64,000 bases of DNA from Lichenostomus cassidix (taxonomy: Eukaryota; Chordata; Aves; Passeriformes; Meliphagidae): assembly GCA_008360975.2 (NCBI GenBank), contig CM039182.1, positions 25,640,324 to 25,704,323 on the forward strand. The letters are read 5' to 3'. This document shows, piece after piece, positions 36,686 through 48,477 of the stretch (the stretch's first letter is position 1; every line of letters begins with the position of its first letter). A program made the position numbers and the translations under genes. The notes beneath the pieces are model-generated. The model was not told the origin of the DNA. It did no database searches and was given only the letters and a program-made list of their open reading frames with translations.

Positions 36686-36739
36686 ATGCAGTCTGTGTAC
36701 TGGTACGCGGTCCTTCTGCTGCAGCCCACTCTCTACCTG
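36686..36739 (+). CDS. Neurexophilin-1, first coding exon (signal peptide), partial
   Basis: NXPH1 encodes a secreted, glycosylated, cysteine-rich neuropeptide-like protein that binds the second LNS domain of alpha-neurexins at synapses. The visible 18 codons read MQSVYWYAVLLLQPTLYL, matching the known N-terminus of vertebrate NXPH1: a WY pair at residues 6-7, the LLQPT block at 11-15 and YL before the splice site. The segment is the hydrophobic core of a signal peptide. The start context has A at -3. The exon ends in phase 0 at a GTGAGT donor, as expected where the next exon begins with Val-Thr-Cys. The remaining roughly 250 residues (propeptide, N-glycosylated domain, C-terminal cysteine domain) are absent from the following 27 kb. 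This agrees with the very long intron of this gene in other vertebrates. Identification rests on a short peptide plus exon structure. Confidence 0.85.
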
Positions 36740-37522
36740 GTGAGTGCCCCCGGCCCCTCTCACGGGCCGGGCGTGGGGGAGCTCGGCGGGGAGGAGGGCA
36801 CCAGCCTGGCGGAGAACGAGCAAACTCACGGCAACTACTTGCAGCCCGCAGCCAGCCCTGCCCCGTCCTCACGGGGCCGGGCCGGGGAGGTGCGGGTTCC
36901 GGCCGGGAAATCTCGGCGGGGCGCGAGGAGTAGGGGCGCAGACCCGTAACTTCTCCGCGGGGAAGGGCCACTCCGCCGGGCCAGAGCAGGGTCGGGTTGT
37001 CCCGGGTGCCACCTCCCGGGACAGGTCCCTGTGTGTCTGCGTGGGCACCAGAGCGCCGCCGCGGGGGAGCCCGGCCAGGCTGAGGGATGGAGGCAACTTC
37101 TTGCCCTCCGCTCCCTCCTGAGGCTGGGAGCCTCTCCGGAAGGAAACCCCCGCGGTGTGCCATTACGGGCACAGGCGGGCGGGCGCTCGGCGGCGAGCTC
37201 AGCTAGTATTTTCCGCGTGAAGTGTCATTGACTTTCGTAGCAAATCTCCTTTAAGATTACCGCGGGAACACGAGTAAACATCGGCGTTATCTCCTTTCAC
37301 ACACACACTTTATTCCCTCTACGATTGCAAGGAACAAAAACCAGGCAGGCTGCTCCTTTGCAGTCCGCATCCTCTGTCGCCTGTAATGAGTTAGGCAGGC
37401 AAACGCTTGGCGGCAGCTCATCCCCGTGGCTACGGGGGAGGGAAAAGACCTTTTTGCGGGAGCGTTGCCGAGAGAAGCACCCCGGCGCCCGTGCTGGAGG
37501 TGGTGACGGCGACGGCCCGGGC

Positions 37523-37590
37523 CCGGCTCCGGGTCGGGCTCCGGCTCCGGGTCGGGCTCCGGCTCCGGCTCGGGCTCCGGCTCCGGTTCT
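37523..37590 (+). repeat. GGCTCC/GGGTCG hexamer array
   Basis: About ten imperfect six-base units (CGGCTC, CGGGTC, CGGGCT variants) in the CpG island. All frames are open, giving Pro-Glu/Arg-Ser/Gly-Ala type repeats on either strand, so frames here should not be taken as coding. Confidence 0.9.
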
Positions 37591-37689
37591 CGCTCCGCGG
37601 CCGCCGGGCGCTGCCCGCTCCGCCGCTCCCTGCGCTGTGGCGGCGGCGCCACCCGGGGGCGCTGCGGGGCAGAGCGCGCGGCCCCGCGC

Positions 37690-37760
37690 GGGGCAGCCAA
37701 TCGGGAGCGGGAGCGCGCCCGGAGCGGGAGAGGGCGGGGGGGGGGGGCAGGCGGGGCCGC
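37690..37760 (+). promoter_or_regulatory. CCAAT box plus GC box cluster inside the intron
   Basis: GCCAAT (37,696-37,701) is followed 30 bp later by GGGCGGGG (37,732-37,739) and a run of 12 G (37,736-37,747). This is a common CpG-promoter layout and lies about 1 kb downstream of the coding exon. It could mark an alternative or antisense start; no transcript evidence is available. Confidence 0.3.
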
Positions 37761-38092
37761 GCGCGCTCCTCCCGTGCCCGCGCAGCGCCCGCGCTCCCGG
37801 CCCGGCCCGTCCTGTCCATCCCGGCACATCCCGGCACATCCCGGCCCGACCCGGCCGTTCCCGTGCCCGCCCGACGTGGCTCCCGCACGGGGGTCCTGCC
37901 CTCGCCGGGCGGTGCCACGTCTGCCGCGGGCATCTCTCCTCCCTGCGAATTTTATAGCCGGGGTGGGGGTGGAGGGGTGGGGGGAAATGGGGAGAAAAGT
38001 GCGTGGCAAATAATCCATCAAAAAGCCGGAGCGAGATCGATACGTCGTGTTAAATTTTAAATGTGTTTGCTGGCAGTTAAACTGCTCTCGAC

Positions 38093-38246
38093 TCATTACA
38101 ACAACAGTGCTGGATTTATTCTAATGCGCTGCAGTCTGAACAACAAGCACATTAATTCTCCTTTAATTGTAAACTGGGAGCATTTGAAAACCATTCAGTG
38201 TGCAAATTATGCTGATTCAATTACCGTTTAGTTACAGACTTCATTA
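38093..38246 (+). promoter_or_regulatory. Candidate intronic enhancer, homeodomain-core cluster
   Basis: An abrupt AT-rich block just 3' of the CpG island holds seven ATTA/TAAT cores (about 38,094, 38,122, 38,151, 38,164, 38,206, 38,219 and 38,243) and a POU-like TGCAAATTATGC at 38,201-38,212. It has no repeat character and no open frame. Its enhancer role is inference from motif density and location. Confidence 0.3.
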
Positions 38247-38337
38247 CCTGAATACTTTTTTTTTCCGAGGGCTTGGCGTTGCAGAGTGAAGGAGATGATT
38301 TTCAAGTTTCCCTCGAACCAATGCGAAATATGATACA

Positions 38338-38393
38338 AAAAAAAAAAAAAAAAGGAAAGAAAAAAAAAGAAAAAGAAAGAAAAAAAAAGACAA
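38338..38393 (+). repeat. A-rich simple sequence
   Basis: Poly(A) of about 15 nt followed by A-runs broken by GG, G and GAAAG. No retroelement body is recognised upstream, so this is called low-complexity sequence and not a retrotransposon tail. Confidence 0.85.
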
Positions 38394-39995
38394 GCTAGGG
38401 GGAGGGAATGCGCACTTCGGCTGGACTCTGTCTTCTGCCAAAGCATTCGGGGAGAATCCAAAGGATTTCCCTAGCACGATTCTTCTTTCTGAGTCGATAC
38501 AACCACGTTTATGCCAATTCTCTCCCTATTCCCTGTATTTCAGAAGTGACTCTGAAAGTTTACATTAGGCCATCGCATGATAATACCCTGTTTATTAGCA
38601 CCGAAGCATGAAGTTTTGATTAAAGCTTTAATGCGGTGCCACAAAGCAGCAAGGTGCAGCACTTTGTTGTGCCTATCCGTATGTGCTCGTCGCTCCGTGT
38701 GAACTAAAGCAGCTTCAATTAGGAATTAAGTTTTCAGTGCTCAAACTGTTAGGAAGGGTAAATGAAATGGCAGCACAAACAGCTTCCAATCGAGTTTGTT
38801 AAAAAAAACCCTTTTAGAGAGCGGTTAATAATATAGGTGAGAGGGAGAATAGCCTGTTTCCCCTTCACCTGAACTAGGAGGTGTTCATGGAGAGTGAACA
38901 GCTGCGGTGAGGCTGGGCTGCCTCGAAGTCACTCATTTACAGACACTGTCTGCCTTGTAATTTCTCTTCACTCAGCAAACCGCTGCTCTTTTTCTTTTTT
39001 TTTTCCTCCCCGCCCTCCCCCCCCCCCCGGTAAACCTCTTTGTAATGAAATCCTAAGAAAAAAAAGAGTTTCTGCTTTTTTTCTGCTTTTAATAGAGCCA
39101 TATGCTATCCAGCCTTATTGCCTGAAATTTATAGAGGTCATGGACGATCTGAATGAGTAGGAATTTTGCTGGGGTAGAGATGGTTCACCATATTATGTTT
39201 ATTGATAAGAAGATAAGAACATTAGTTGTGCCTTGCGAGACGTGCATTTTCTCCTTGTTTCGAGCTGTGCAGTTTATTGAAAATGTTATATTTGCTTTGC
39301 AGTGGAAGTGCATTTCCTTTGGCCTAAACGGCTAACTTACTTGGCAGAATTAGGAGTTAACCTTTAAAGTCTTGTAGCTGTGTTCTTTCTTCACTTTTAG
39401 AAAGCTGCAGAAAGTGTTCAAACACTTACACTTGGTCTTATTTACCACGACACTCCACATCACCGCTGTCCATTCAAAAGCATCTTAGTCCGATTCTAAT
39501 GGATAATGTTTCTTTAACTAACAGTGCTGTGCTGAGCTCAAAATCGTCGGTAAGGAAGCATGTAAAGAATAAAGAAAAAAACCAAAACAACACCCGGAGA
39601 TCACAGACTCTCGTAGAATTGAGTTCTCTTTTTATAAGGACGCCGGGATTTTACACCATTCCCTTAATGGAAACCTCGTTGTACCTCCTGCCTAGTTGCC
39701 GGTGAACTTCCAGTCCGACACCACAGGACAATAAAAGGCCAGGCTCTTTCTTTTCATTTCTTCTTTTTTTTTTTTTCCTTCCCCTGTGTGGAAGCAGCAT
39801 GCTGTAGACGCGACTGCAGAACGCGCGGGTTGCCAGGAAGGACTGCAAGGATCCTAAATATTATTTCTCAGAGGGACAGGTCGAGCAGGGCCTCGAAAGA
39901 GGAGGCAGATTGTTTCCGTGCCGGCAGCTGCGGAGCCCCTCCGTGCGGGGGCCCGGCGGGCTGTGGCCGGCAGCTCCCGGCGGCGACGGGGGCTT

Positions 39996-40045
39996 GTCCC
40001 GTCCCGTCCCGTCCCGTCCCGTCCCGTCCCGTCCCGTCCCGTCCC
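39996..40045 (+). repeat. (GTCCC)10 pentanucleotide microsatellite
   Basis: Ten perfect GTCCC copies in a small GC-rich island (about 39.90-40.15 kb). It is open in several frames (PSRPV on plus, RDGTG on minus), which is a repeat artefact. Confidence 0.97.
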
Positions 40046-43000
40046 GCCGTGCCCCGGTCGCCTCCCGGGCCCTGCGCATCGCCGGCAAACGCGGGCGGCG
40101 GGCGGCAAAGGGCTCGCAGATGGAAGGATTTCACCCCCGGCACGGTCACAGGCTCTACTCCCGCACGGAGCGGTAACGCATCACTTTTGCTGGGATCATC
40201 CCGGCTCCGAGAGATTTCGGCTCGTTACTTAGGTGCTCCTTACCCGGAGTAGCGGGTACGGAACTAAAACCAGTCGGGATTTTGCGTGGAGTGCTGCTAG
40301 GGTAAGGATCCCTCCTCCCCTCAACCCCCCGCCCGGCTTGTCTTCTCCCAGCAAAGTGTTTATTCATCGGTGGTTTTGTTAATTAGGAGACACCCCGGAG
40401 CTGGGTAGCAGAGCGCTTGAACTCTATGCAGAACTTAAGCAGCTCAAGAGCGAAAGGAGGGGTGATTTTAAACCCCGCCACGAAGGCTGTTTCCGCGGGG
40501 GGAGCTTCCCTGCGCGGCACTTTGCCAGAGGAGGAGAACTCCGGGGCTCACGGGGCTCCTTGTTAAACAGGGCGATAGCTTTGGCAGGGGGGTTTGGAAA
40601 CAGTCTGCTAGCCTTCTCCCCGTGCCGGGCTGGGATTTTAAGGTCTGTTTCACACCGACCCTGTAGCTTGGAGGCCTTCTGACAGCCGAGAGGAGCTTTC
40701 CTGCAAAAATGTTGTGAATAATAGAGGTTTAAAAATTGTCCTCAGCGATGGCACACTTGGTACAGTGTTTGCTGAGGGGGTAAAACAGGGGGTTATCGGC
40801 TCCAGAGTTTGTGTACATTTAATTTCGCTGTGTGTCGCACTGTTTGCGGTCATTTCACCCCGGTTAATGAAAGCTGTGGTGAACGTGAGGAAATATCACG
40901 TGCCGGCGAAGATAAGTTGATTTTTTTCCTTCTTTCTTTTTAAAGATTGTTGCTGATTGTGTCCTACTTTGTCATGGAAGAAAAAAAAAAAAACAACAAA
41001 AACAACAAACAAACCCACACCTCTATAGGCAGAAAACAAAAGAGAAAGAAGGCATTGTCCTATCGTAATCACCACCCACAGTATTTGCTCAGAGGCATTT
41101 GGTGCTGAATGCATTCGGGTATTGCTTCCCCCCCCCAAATAAGCGATTTCTTTCAATTTTCAATTTGACGTCGAAGACGGGGAGGGCGGGGGAGAGCGCT
41201 TGGCGAGCAGGGACAGTAGTGGCTTTTTGTGCAGGGTAGTTTACGTAGCCTTGAGATGCTCCTGCTCCCTCTTTCTAAAGGAGTTTGAGAGACGCTGTAG
41301 CGGTGGTGTAAGGGGAAAAAAATTACCCTTTCCAAAGGTAAGGCGCGGGAATAACAACGGGACCCCGATCTCGTGTAGGTGAAACAAACTTATCTACGCT
41401 CTTGATTTCTTTTTTTCAATAGGAGGATAGTACATTCTTTTCTGGGCTTCCTTACTTTCTAACCACCAGGGACCCCTGCTAGTTTAAGAAGAGGTTTCCC
41501 CGCACTGAAGTGTCTTTTTCCTGGTGCTTAGAACACACTATTTTAATTTAGTTTATAGCTGGAGAAAGGAATCTGGAACAGATTTCACCTTTTAGGGAGG
41601 CACCTGACTATGATGCACTATTCCTGCCTCTCTTCGACTGGCCAAATCTTCCAAGTCGGTACGGTACCTAGAAGTATCCATTTAAACCTCTTTAATATTT
41701 CTCTGCATCTCTAAACCGCCATTTTAATTAACAAAAAGCCAATTTCCTAATCGTCTTGGAAAGTGCGGTGAATCAGGTTAAGAAACCAATTGCTCGGGAT
41801 AGCCAGCACTTGGAGAAAATGAATGTGTGAGCCATCTTTCCCTCCCTATGACTGGCTTCTGTTCTCCCGATTGGGCTTGGGTGAAGTTTTGCTGTGATTT
41901 AGCAGATAGTTTAACACCCAGCTCGCTCTTCTTGTAAGTCAGCATTAAACCACCTCCTGGGTGCTTTGTAAATACAGCTTTAGCATTTTTTTTCATGCAG
42001 CGGATTGACGTGTTGACGATTCTGCTTTAAGGAATGTGACAATAAAGTGGAAAACCAAAGGCTGGCAAGCACTTCATCAAGGATAAAAAGGTTCTGCTGT
42101 AAGGATGTCACTCAATTTATTGTGAAAGTCGAATGAATTACGTTTAATGAAAGTGCTCCCCAGATGAATATTACCAGCAATTTCCTGAGTTGGCTCTGTC
42201 AGATTGATATGAGGAAATGCCAGCCCATATCAAAAAAGATCTCCAATCTCAATTACTATGCAAGCTTTCGAAGAGCTCCTTTTTATTGATATGATATATA
42301 TTGGCGGGTTCTCAATGCTGTGCAAACTACTCTCTGTTCAACAGGACAGCGCATTTCCCAGTTTATTGTTTAACCCTACGTTTTTCTGGCTCTTATTTAT
42401 ACTTCTGCGAGTGCCCTTCTTTTGGAGAGGAAACTGCCTCTCATCCTCTTTCCCTTTCCGTGACCCAGAGAGACCAGAGTTGTGTCTGGACAGCGGGGGC
42501 GACGCTCGTTGCAGGAAGTTTGTTCAGCCTGGGTGGACAAAGCCGAAGGTCAAGACAAATAGCTCGGCTGAGACAATGGCATTGGATCCCCTCATTTTCA
42601 GTGCATTTCTAGGCGACAATCCAGATCACGGTAATATTTGTTACGACTAGCAATCCCAATATTCCCGCCCTTTCTTCCTTATTCCTCTAGGGCTTCTTTG
42701 GGCAAATTAGAAATTCACTGAGCCCGAAGGGAGAGAAAAGCTCTTATGTCACCTCATCTACATAAGAATTGACTTTGTGAGAGGCTTTTCTGTTCTATTC
42801 TAACTACTGTGACGCCAGTCACTGCTCAGGAATACAGCTTCTTTTGCCATAATCCATCTTGCTGGGCTTGTTTGAGATTGATTCAGTCAGATTTCTTCTA
42901 TCACTTTCCCATACTCTTTCAGTTTTTCGTATCAAAGCAGAGACACGGTATTGAATGACAACAGGGAGGTTCTCCAAACTCTGAAGCAGGACGGGGACAT

Positions 43001-43239
43001 GGTTACTTTCACGTGTGGGGGCTGCACTCCCTGCATGAAACATTCATGGGGAAGCAGAAAGAACTTGTTCTTATCACATATCGGGTTAGTTTGGCTTCTT
43101 ATTGGCTTCCTATTTTCCTGTTCATTGCTGGATCTGCGTCTAAAGTTTTCTTCAGTGCACGATTAGTCTAGGTGATTTTAATTTTTAAATTTTAATTTTT
43201 TTTTTTTTTTGGAATGTGTTTTTCCCCCTCTGTCGGAGA

Positions 43240-43500
43240 TGCCCAGTGTTTCGAGGCGCGGACGGCGAGTGCAAGCCCTGCGGGGCGAGCTGTCAAGCTC
43301 CTGCCATCGGACCGAGAAAGGGCTGGCTTTGAATGTCCCGTTCAGAGGCAGCCCGGGGCTGGCGCTGTCCCCTCGGCCGGGCGGGGAAGCAGCACCCTGG
43401 AGAGCGCCCGGGGCGGGGCAGCACCGCGGACAGCGCCCAGCCCCGGCCCGCAGCGCCGCGCATCCTTCATAGCGCCCCGTCCCGGGCTGGTCATGGTTTC
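43240..43500 (+). promoter_or_regulatory. Second, isolated CpG island in the intron
   Basis: About 260 bp of CpG-dense sequence flanked on the left by a T-rich run (43,187-43,210) and on the right by ordinary DNA. It contains GGGCGGGG (43,379-43,386) and CGGGGCGGGG-type GC boxes at about 43,408-43,417. Such an island in an otherwise CpG-poor intron may be an alternative promoter or a CpG-rich regulatory element. No exon can be supported. Confidence 0.5.
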
Positions 43501-45139
43501 GGGCAGCTGCTGCTTGGACCTCACCCGCAACACGCTCTAGACTTGGGGCTTGGCACTCTGCGTCAGTTTTCCTGGAGGAAGAAGTAGACGGGTGGACCAG
43601 CAGATCGACGTATTTATTTACTGTTGCTGCCAACTGGCTTTCTCTCAGTGGTGAGGTAGCAGCTTTATTTTCTGAGGGAAAGCTGGGTAGAGGAGCCATA
43701 CATGAGTATGGAGTGGAACAGGGATGGTAGAATGAATCTGGGGATCAGGAAAGCCGTTCTGGGATGCTCAGGTTTGTCTCATTCTATGCCAGGACCACAG
43801 TATCCTCTCCTTTTGGAGAGAGACCAGAGATATCCAAGAGCATTGGAGTAAATAATGAGCTCTGAGACATGGCTGACACTGAGACATGAGAACAGGGAGT
43901 GATTAATTAACAACGACACTTTCTATCCCATGGGTCAGGGCAGGAGTGCCTCTCAGACACAGTTGATGTCATTTTTGGGGTAGTCATTTTTGAGGCATCT
44001 GTGAGGGGCACCCAGATCTTGCTGCCTTCACTTGCTCATGTCCTGGCAGACAGTGCTCAGGGTATCTCCCAGCTCTCTCCTTGCTTTCACGAGGAGATAA
44101 TCACAGGCAAGTGCCTCCACCCCTGTAAATCCCCACTCACTATCGACAGAGCTATCCTCTAGAGCTCTGCTGCCTGAAAAGCACTTGTCAATGAAACAGT
44201 GACTTTTGGCAAGGCAGGTGTAAGTGAATGACTGATGAAGAGTCCTTCAATAAAGGAATGTGATGGGAATTGACTGGGCTGAGAGGTAAAATAACCCACA
44301 ATCTCCACCAACCTTCCAGACAAAACCATAAGCCGTTTATTCCCGATCCATATTCTCCCATGAATATCAGTAGTGATTGTGATGCTTTTGCTGGATGTGA
44401 ACATTCTCCAGTCCCTTTTGATTACACAATATTCCTGTGTGTGATGTCTCAAAACTGCATTGTCTGCTGCAGAGATATTGCTTTTATCTTCCAAATGCCA
44501 CCCTCATTAATGTCAATGTCTCACCGTCCAGCTAGTGACAAATGTCTCAGGGACGTTCATCTGCCTTGCACACTGCGCCATCTCTGCCTGTGCCTTTTCT
44601 TTTCCTTTCTGAGGAGAGGTTTAGTAATATTTCCTTCCTTACCCCCTGCATTTGCTCAAAAAAGATTTATCCACTATTTGGTCTCTGTCCTGTCCGTTCT
44701 GGTTTTGCTAGTGCCCTCTGGGGTATCACCTCTCCCTTTAATCTGTTTGATCACTTTGAAGACAGATTGACCAGTGCATGGAAAGATATTTTTCCCTTTC
44801 CAAATCTGCAGCTTGTTGAAGGGTGAGAAATTAGGCCTACCAAATGACTGAGGTATTTTCCTCAAATTTCATCTTCTAACCCAGACTTGACACAAAATCC
44901 GAAAGAACAAAGAGCCTGGTTGTTTCTTTGTGTGTGTAACCTGGCTATTGTGTGCACTTGTGAATGCTCTTTTTTTGTTGCACTTCTGAGGAACTGATAA
45001 GTAAAATACGTCTATGTTATTTCTTTGTACATTTATTTAAAATTTGGTGATAGCTGTGCAGTAGACTTCTTTTAGAAGCAGAGTTGACAGCCAAAATAAT
45101 ACTAGGAAAGAAGTGATCTAATAACCTTAGATCTTGGAA

Positions 45140-45245
45140 AGGTATGAAATTAAAATATAACATATACAATATATAAAAATAATATTAATTAATTATCAAT
45201 CTCATATTAATATATAAGATACATTAAAATTATATTATTTGTTTA
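45140..45245. repeat. AT-rich low-complexity stretch
   Basis: TA/TAAT-rich sequence with repeated ATATTAAT and ATATAA motifs. No periodic unit is clear. Confidence 0.7.
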
Positions 45246-46170
45246 GAAAAAAGAGTGGGGAGTCACTTAAATCTAACCAGTACAGCCGGAAAACAAAAGA
45301 TGCTACTTACATTTCTTGTTGGAATATGCTTTGAAATAGCAGAGGTGACATTACCAATGATTAGTGACCAGTGTGTTTTATGATCCTCTTCCCCCTTCCC
45401 CTGCCCTATGTCAACCTTGCATTATGTGTGAGTTAACTTTCAGCTGGCTCAATATTTCCTGCACTTCTTTTAGAGGTGCATGTGAGCTACTGGGTAAGAG
45501 TAAAAATAAAAAAGGAGAAACATTCTAGCCATATATTGAGAACACTATTGAAAAACAAAGCCTCCTCTGCAGCAGATCCTTTGCCCTGATCCTGCAGTGC
45601 AATACAAGATAGGATTCCTATGTAAATCAATGTTTACTTGTGCAAGAAGGACAGATTCTGTTTATGTTGAAGATTAAGTAGACCATTTCAATCCCCAAGA
45701 ATTGCTTGTCACTATTCAGATACCACTTCAAATTGAAAGTGTAATTGGCAGCTCTTAAAAAAATTTAGTTAATGGAATTTCTGTTATGGGTAGTTCGGAC
45801 CACCTGTACTGTAATATTTATCTGCACAGTCATTTTTATAAGCTATTCTTGGTTGAACTTTAGAAAAACAGTCCTTCTGCTAGGCTATTTTGTCAAGATA
45901 TGTTGTCATAGGCCTACAGGTATATAAAACAGCTTATATAAAATTAATGGACTGCTTTTTATATTTACAATCTCATCCATAATTTTGGAGGTATTTCAAA
46001 AGAAGGCAAGGACTTAAAATAAGAATGATGTTAAAACTCTGTTCTCACGCTTGCTGCACTGTCAATAGCAGTATTGTAAAATATTGGTGTGCTTAAAATC
46101 AGAATGTTAGTTAGTAACTTGACTCTAATTTAGAGTAATTTCTGCTGTCACTCACTGCAACTACTCTGTA

Positions 46171-46787
46171 TTACATACAGAGATTTTTCTTAATGTTTAT
46201 ATGGGGCATGCTTTTGCACCTTGGGAAGATTTCGTAAGCAATATTGATAGGTAAAACATAGCAATAGTACTGTAGCCCTGTGGAGGCCAATTGCTGAGTG
46301 AACACATCTTTGACGATGAGGAAAATAAGAAAGACTATAAAGAGAAAGAAACTAAGGCAGAAAATCAAAGATGTGCATAATAAATAGTACACCATAAAAA
46401 AGATGGGCTCCATCCTGCTACCTTCATCTGCAATGGATATTACCTCAACAATGTCCACATTTTATATTCCTACTTGTTTCTTCTCCCTGCTTCCACAACC
46501 CATCACATTTGTTTAACTGACTGGCTGGTAGTAGGTGGCAGTGGAGTACATGTTGCAAACAGAGGGTAGGTAGTTGCACCAAGTGCATCAACAACTTCAG
46601 TGGAATCACTTCCCTGAGTGGTCACTTGGAGTGAGTAAGAAACGACATTGTCTGGTCCTTGATAAGAGTGTGGCCTGTGTGAATCATATTTGATATCTTT
46701 AGCTTCTGTCTGTGCTGACTCAAACAGTGGGACCTCTTGCTGTGTGTCTCCTTCCCCTGTGAGCAGCTCTGCTCTCTCTGCTATCAC
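46171..46787 (-). pseudogene. Two adjacent unidentified frames, possibly a broken membrane-protein copy
   Basis: On the minus strand a 94-codon frame (46,787-46,503) has balanced, hydrophilic composition, with acidic residues and a TTYPLF...PLPPTT stretch near its end. It is followed 45 nt later, in another frame, by 95 codons (46,458-46,171) dominated by one long hydrophobic segment (about residues 18-50). The order, hydrophilic then membrane-spanning, could be a frameshifted membrane-protein fragment. There is no poly(A) tail and no known family motif. Chance open frames in AT-rich DNA remain a real alternative. Confidence 0.2.
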
Positions 46788-48477
46788 TACTCATTGCTAT
46801 AAGGTACTATTCACAGAATTATAAATGCATTGGAATACAGCTTTGTGTTTGTATCTTAAATGCGCAAAATATTTGCTAACTAGAGCAGAGTGTGAGTCTT
46901 GGGAAAGTTATTGTGTGGATTAGCAGATTGTAATGACATGGTTCAGTCTCCCAGTGTAATGCAACCCCAATGAATATGGAAATGTGTGACTAAGTACATT
47001 CAAGGAGGTGCTGTTTTTGTCCTCCACAATTTATAGAATATTCTGAAATTGTGGTGTTGCAGCAGGCACTTCAGAGCAAAGGGCAATAGTTTGTAACAAT
47101 TTTTTTAGAAGCAAAACACAAGCTTAACTGAAGTCAGGACACTTGCTCACAAATGCTTCAGTGTTTTACTGAGCTAGGAGAAAGTGAATGCAGTATGGTT
47201 TTCACATTATTTTTTTTTGGATACAAAACTTTCTTCTTCCATGGTGGAAAAGATAACACATGCATGTCTTCAAAAATATCACAGAGTAATATTTTTGCCA
47301 AGAATATTTTTGCTGAATTTACATCTAGAATACTTAGAAATGATTACAGTATTTTGTTGATAACCAAGCATTACACCTCTTACTATCCCTTATCCTAAAA
47401 ATATTGTCTTTATTATTATTGGATAATAATTAACTAAATGATTCAAATCCTATAATTATGGGATAATAATTTTTTGATTAGTTTTAATTTTTTTGAGTCA
47501 TGATTTGTGACTCATTCTGACTAGTGCTCCAGCTTCTGAAAAATAGTCTACAAAAGTACCTTTATCTATGAAATTAAACTAAAGCTAGGATTTTCAAATA
47601 GATAATTCATATGTCTTTTTTTCCCCCCCTGTAAATGTGTTTTTGAAGCATTCAGACACTGCGCTTACTACTCTTTAGAATTACAAAGAGATGCAAATGG
47701 TGACATATCTCAGAAAGCCATGTGTAGCCTTTTTGCAGTACTACATTTGTGGTCTAAATTTGAAGTCTAACTGCACTATTGATGTGCATTTTTTGCAGAC
47801 CACTGCAGATTCTTTTTTTCCTTTCAGAAGAAAAATGTACTGGAACAATGACCATGTAAAGCAAAAAATGTAGCCTTATTTATTCTTCCACAAGAAACTT
47901 GCATGTTGATTCAAGACCATTCCGGCTCGCGAGAACTTTGCCATTGATTTCTGGCTGTAAAATGGGGTCTTTAGCTTGATATATATTTCCATTTTTATAA
48001 GGTGGTTGGGAATGATATTTCATTACATTTTAGCTTGATTTGCTTTGTATGAACTGGCTATTCATAGCTAACACAGGAAAGAAGTAGTAAGCATTTCCAA
48101 TGAATGTGAAAGTATATATATGTATGGCTATGTGGTGTTCATAGCCTCTGGTCTTCTGTGAAGTCGAAAAGAGCTTAGCAGGCTCTATACACTTTTATTT
48201 CTAGCATTGTTTCTGTCATTGTTGTACTCTTTAGTAAATTTAGCCAGAAGAATGCCATCCTGTCTTTGGTCTGCCATGAGATCCTTCCTGTAGATCCGAG
48301 TCCTTTTGTTCTCTGGCAGAATGGCTCCATGGCTACAGTACTCCTTCATCCAGAGCAATGACTGCATGGTTTGTCCCTAAACTTTGATGTTTTACTTTAT
48401 CCGAGCAGCACAGGGTTAGTCATCTGTGTCTGCCACAAAAACAAGCCTGTGCTGCCAGCTGCTACAGGTGGATGATT

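Larger units (their letters stand above)
36578..36739 (+). other. NXPH1 exon (5' UTR plus first coding codons)
   Basis: The exon is bounded on the left by a pyrimidine-rich tract and a TTTTTGTCTAG acceptor (AG at 36,576-36,577) and on the right by a strong GTGAGT donor at 36,740-36,745. The first 108 bases would be 5' UTR and the last 54 coding. The acceptor implies at least one upstream non-coding exon in the CpG island. If transcription instead starts locally, the left edge would differ. Confidence 0.65.
34780..37935 (+). promoter_or_regulatory. CpG island around NXPH1 5' end
   Basis: A sharp change from AT-rich flank to GC-rich, CpG-dense DNA that surrounds the first coding exon of NXPH1. 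CpG is frequent (for example 35,540-36,060 and 37,480-37,930), unlike the CpG-poor flanks. The many long open frames on both strands inside it (up to 269 codons) result from the scarcity of AT-rich stop codons and not from genes. It presumably contains the transcription start of NXPH1, which I cannot place exactly; candidate 5' UTR donors include GTAAGT at 35,630 and GTAAGC at 36,065. Confidence 0.85.

Noticed and set aside
37287..38096. 269-codon minus-strand frame
   Set aside because: Runs through the GGCTCC hexamer array and CpG-rich DNA; the repeat-driven Pro-Glu and Arg-Ser text is an artefact.
44270..44770. 166-codon plus-strand frame in the intron
   Set aside because: Cys/Leu/Ser-rich without a domain; no splice-site support; overlaps open frames in other registers.
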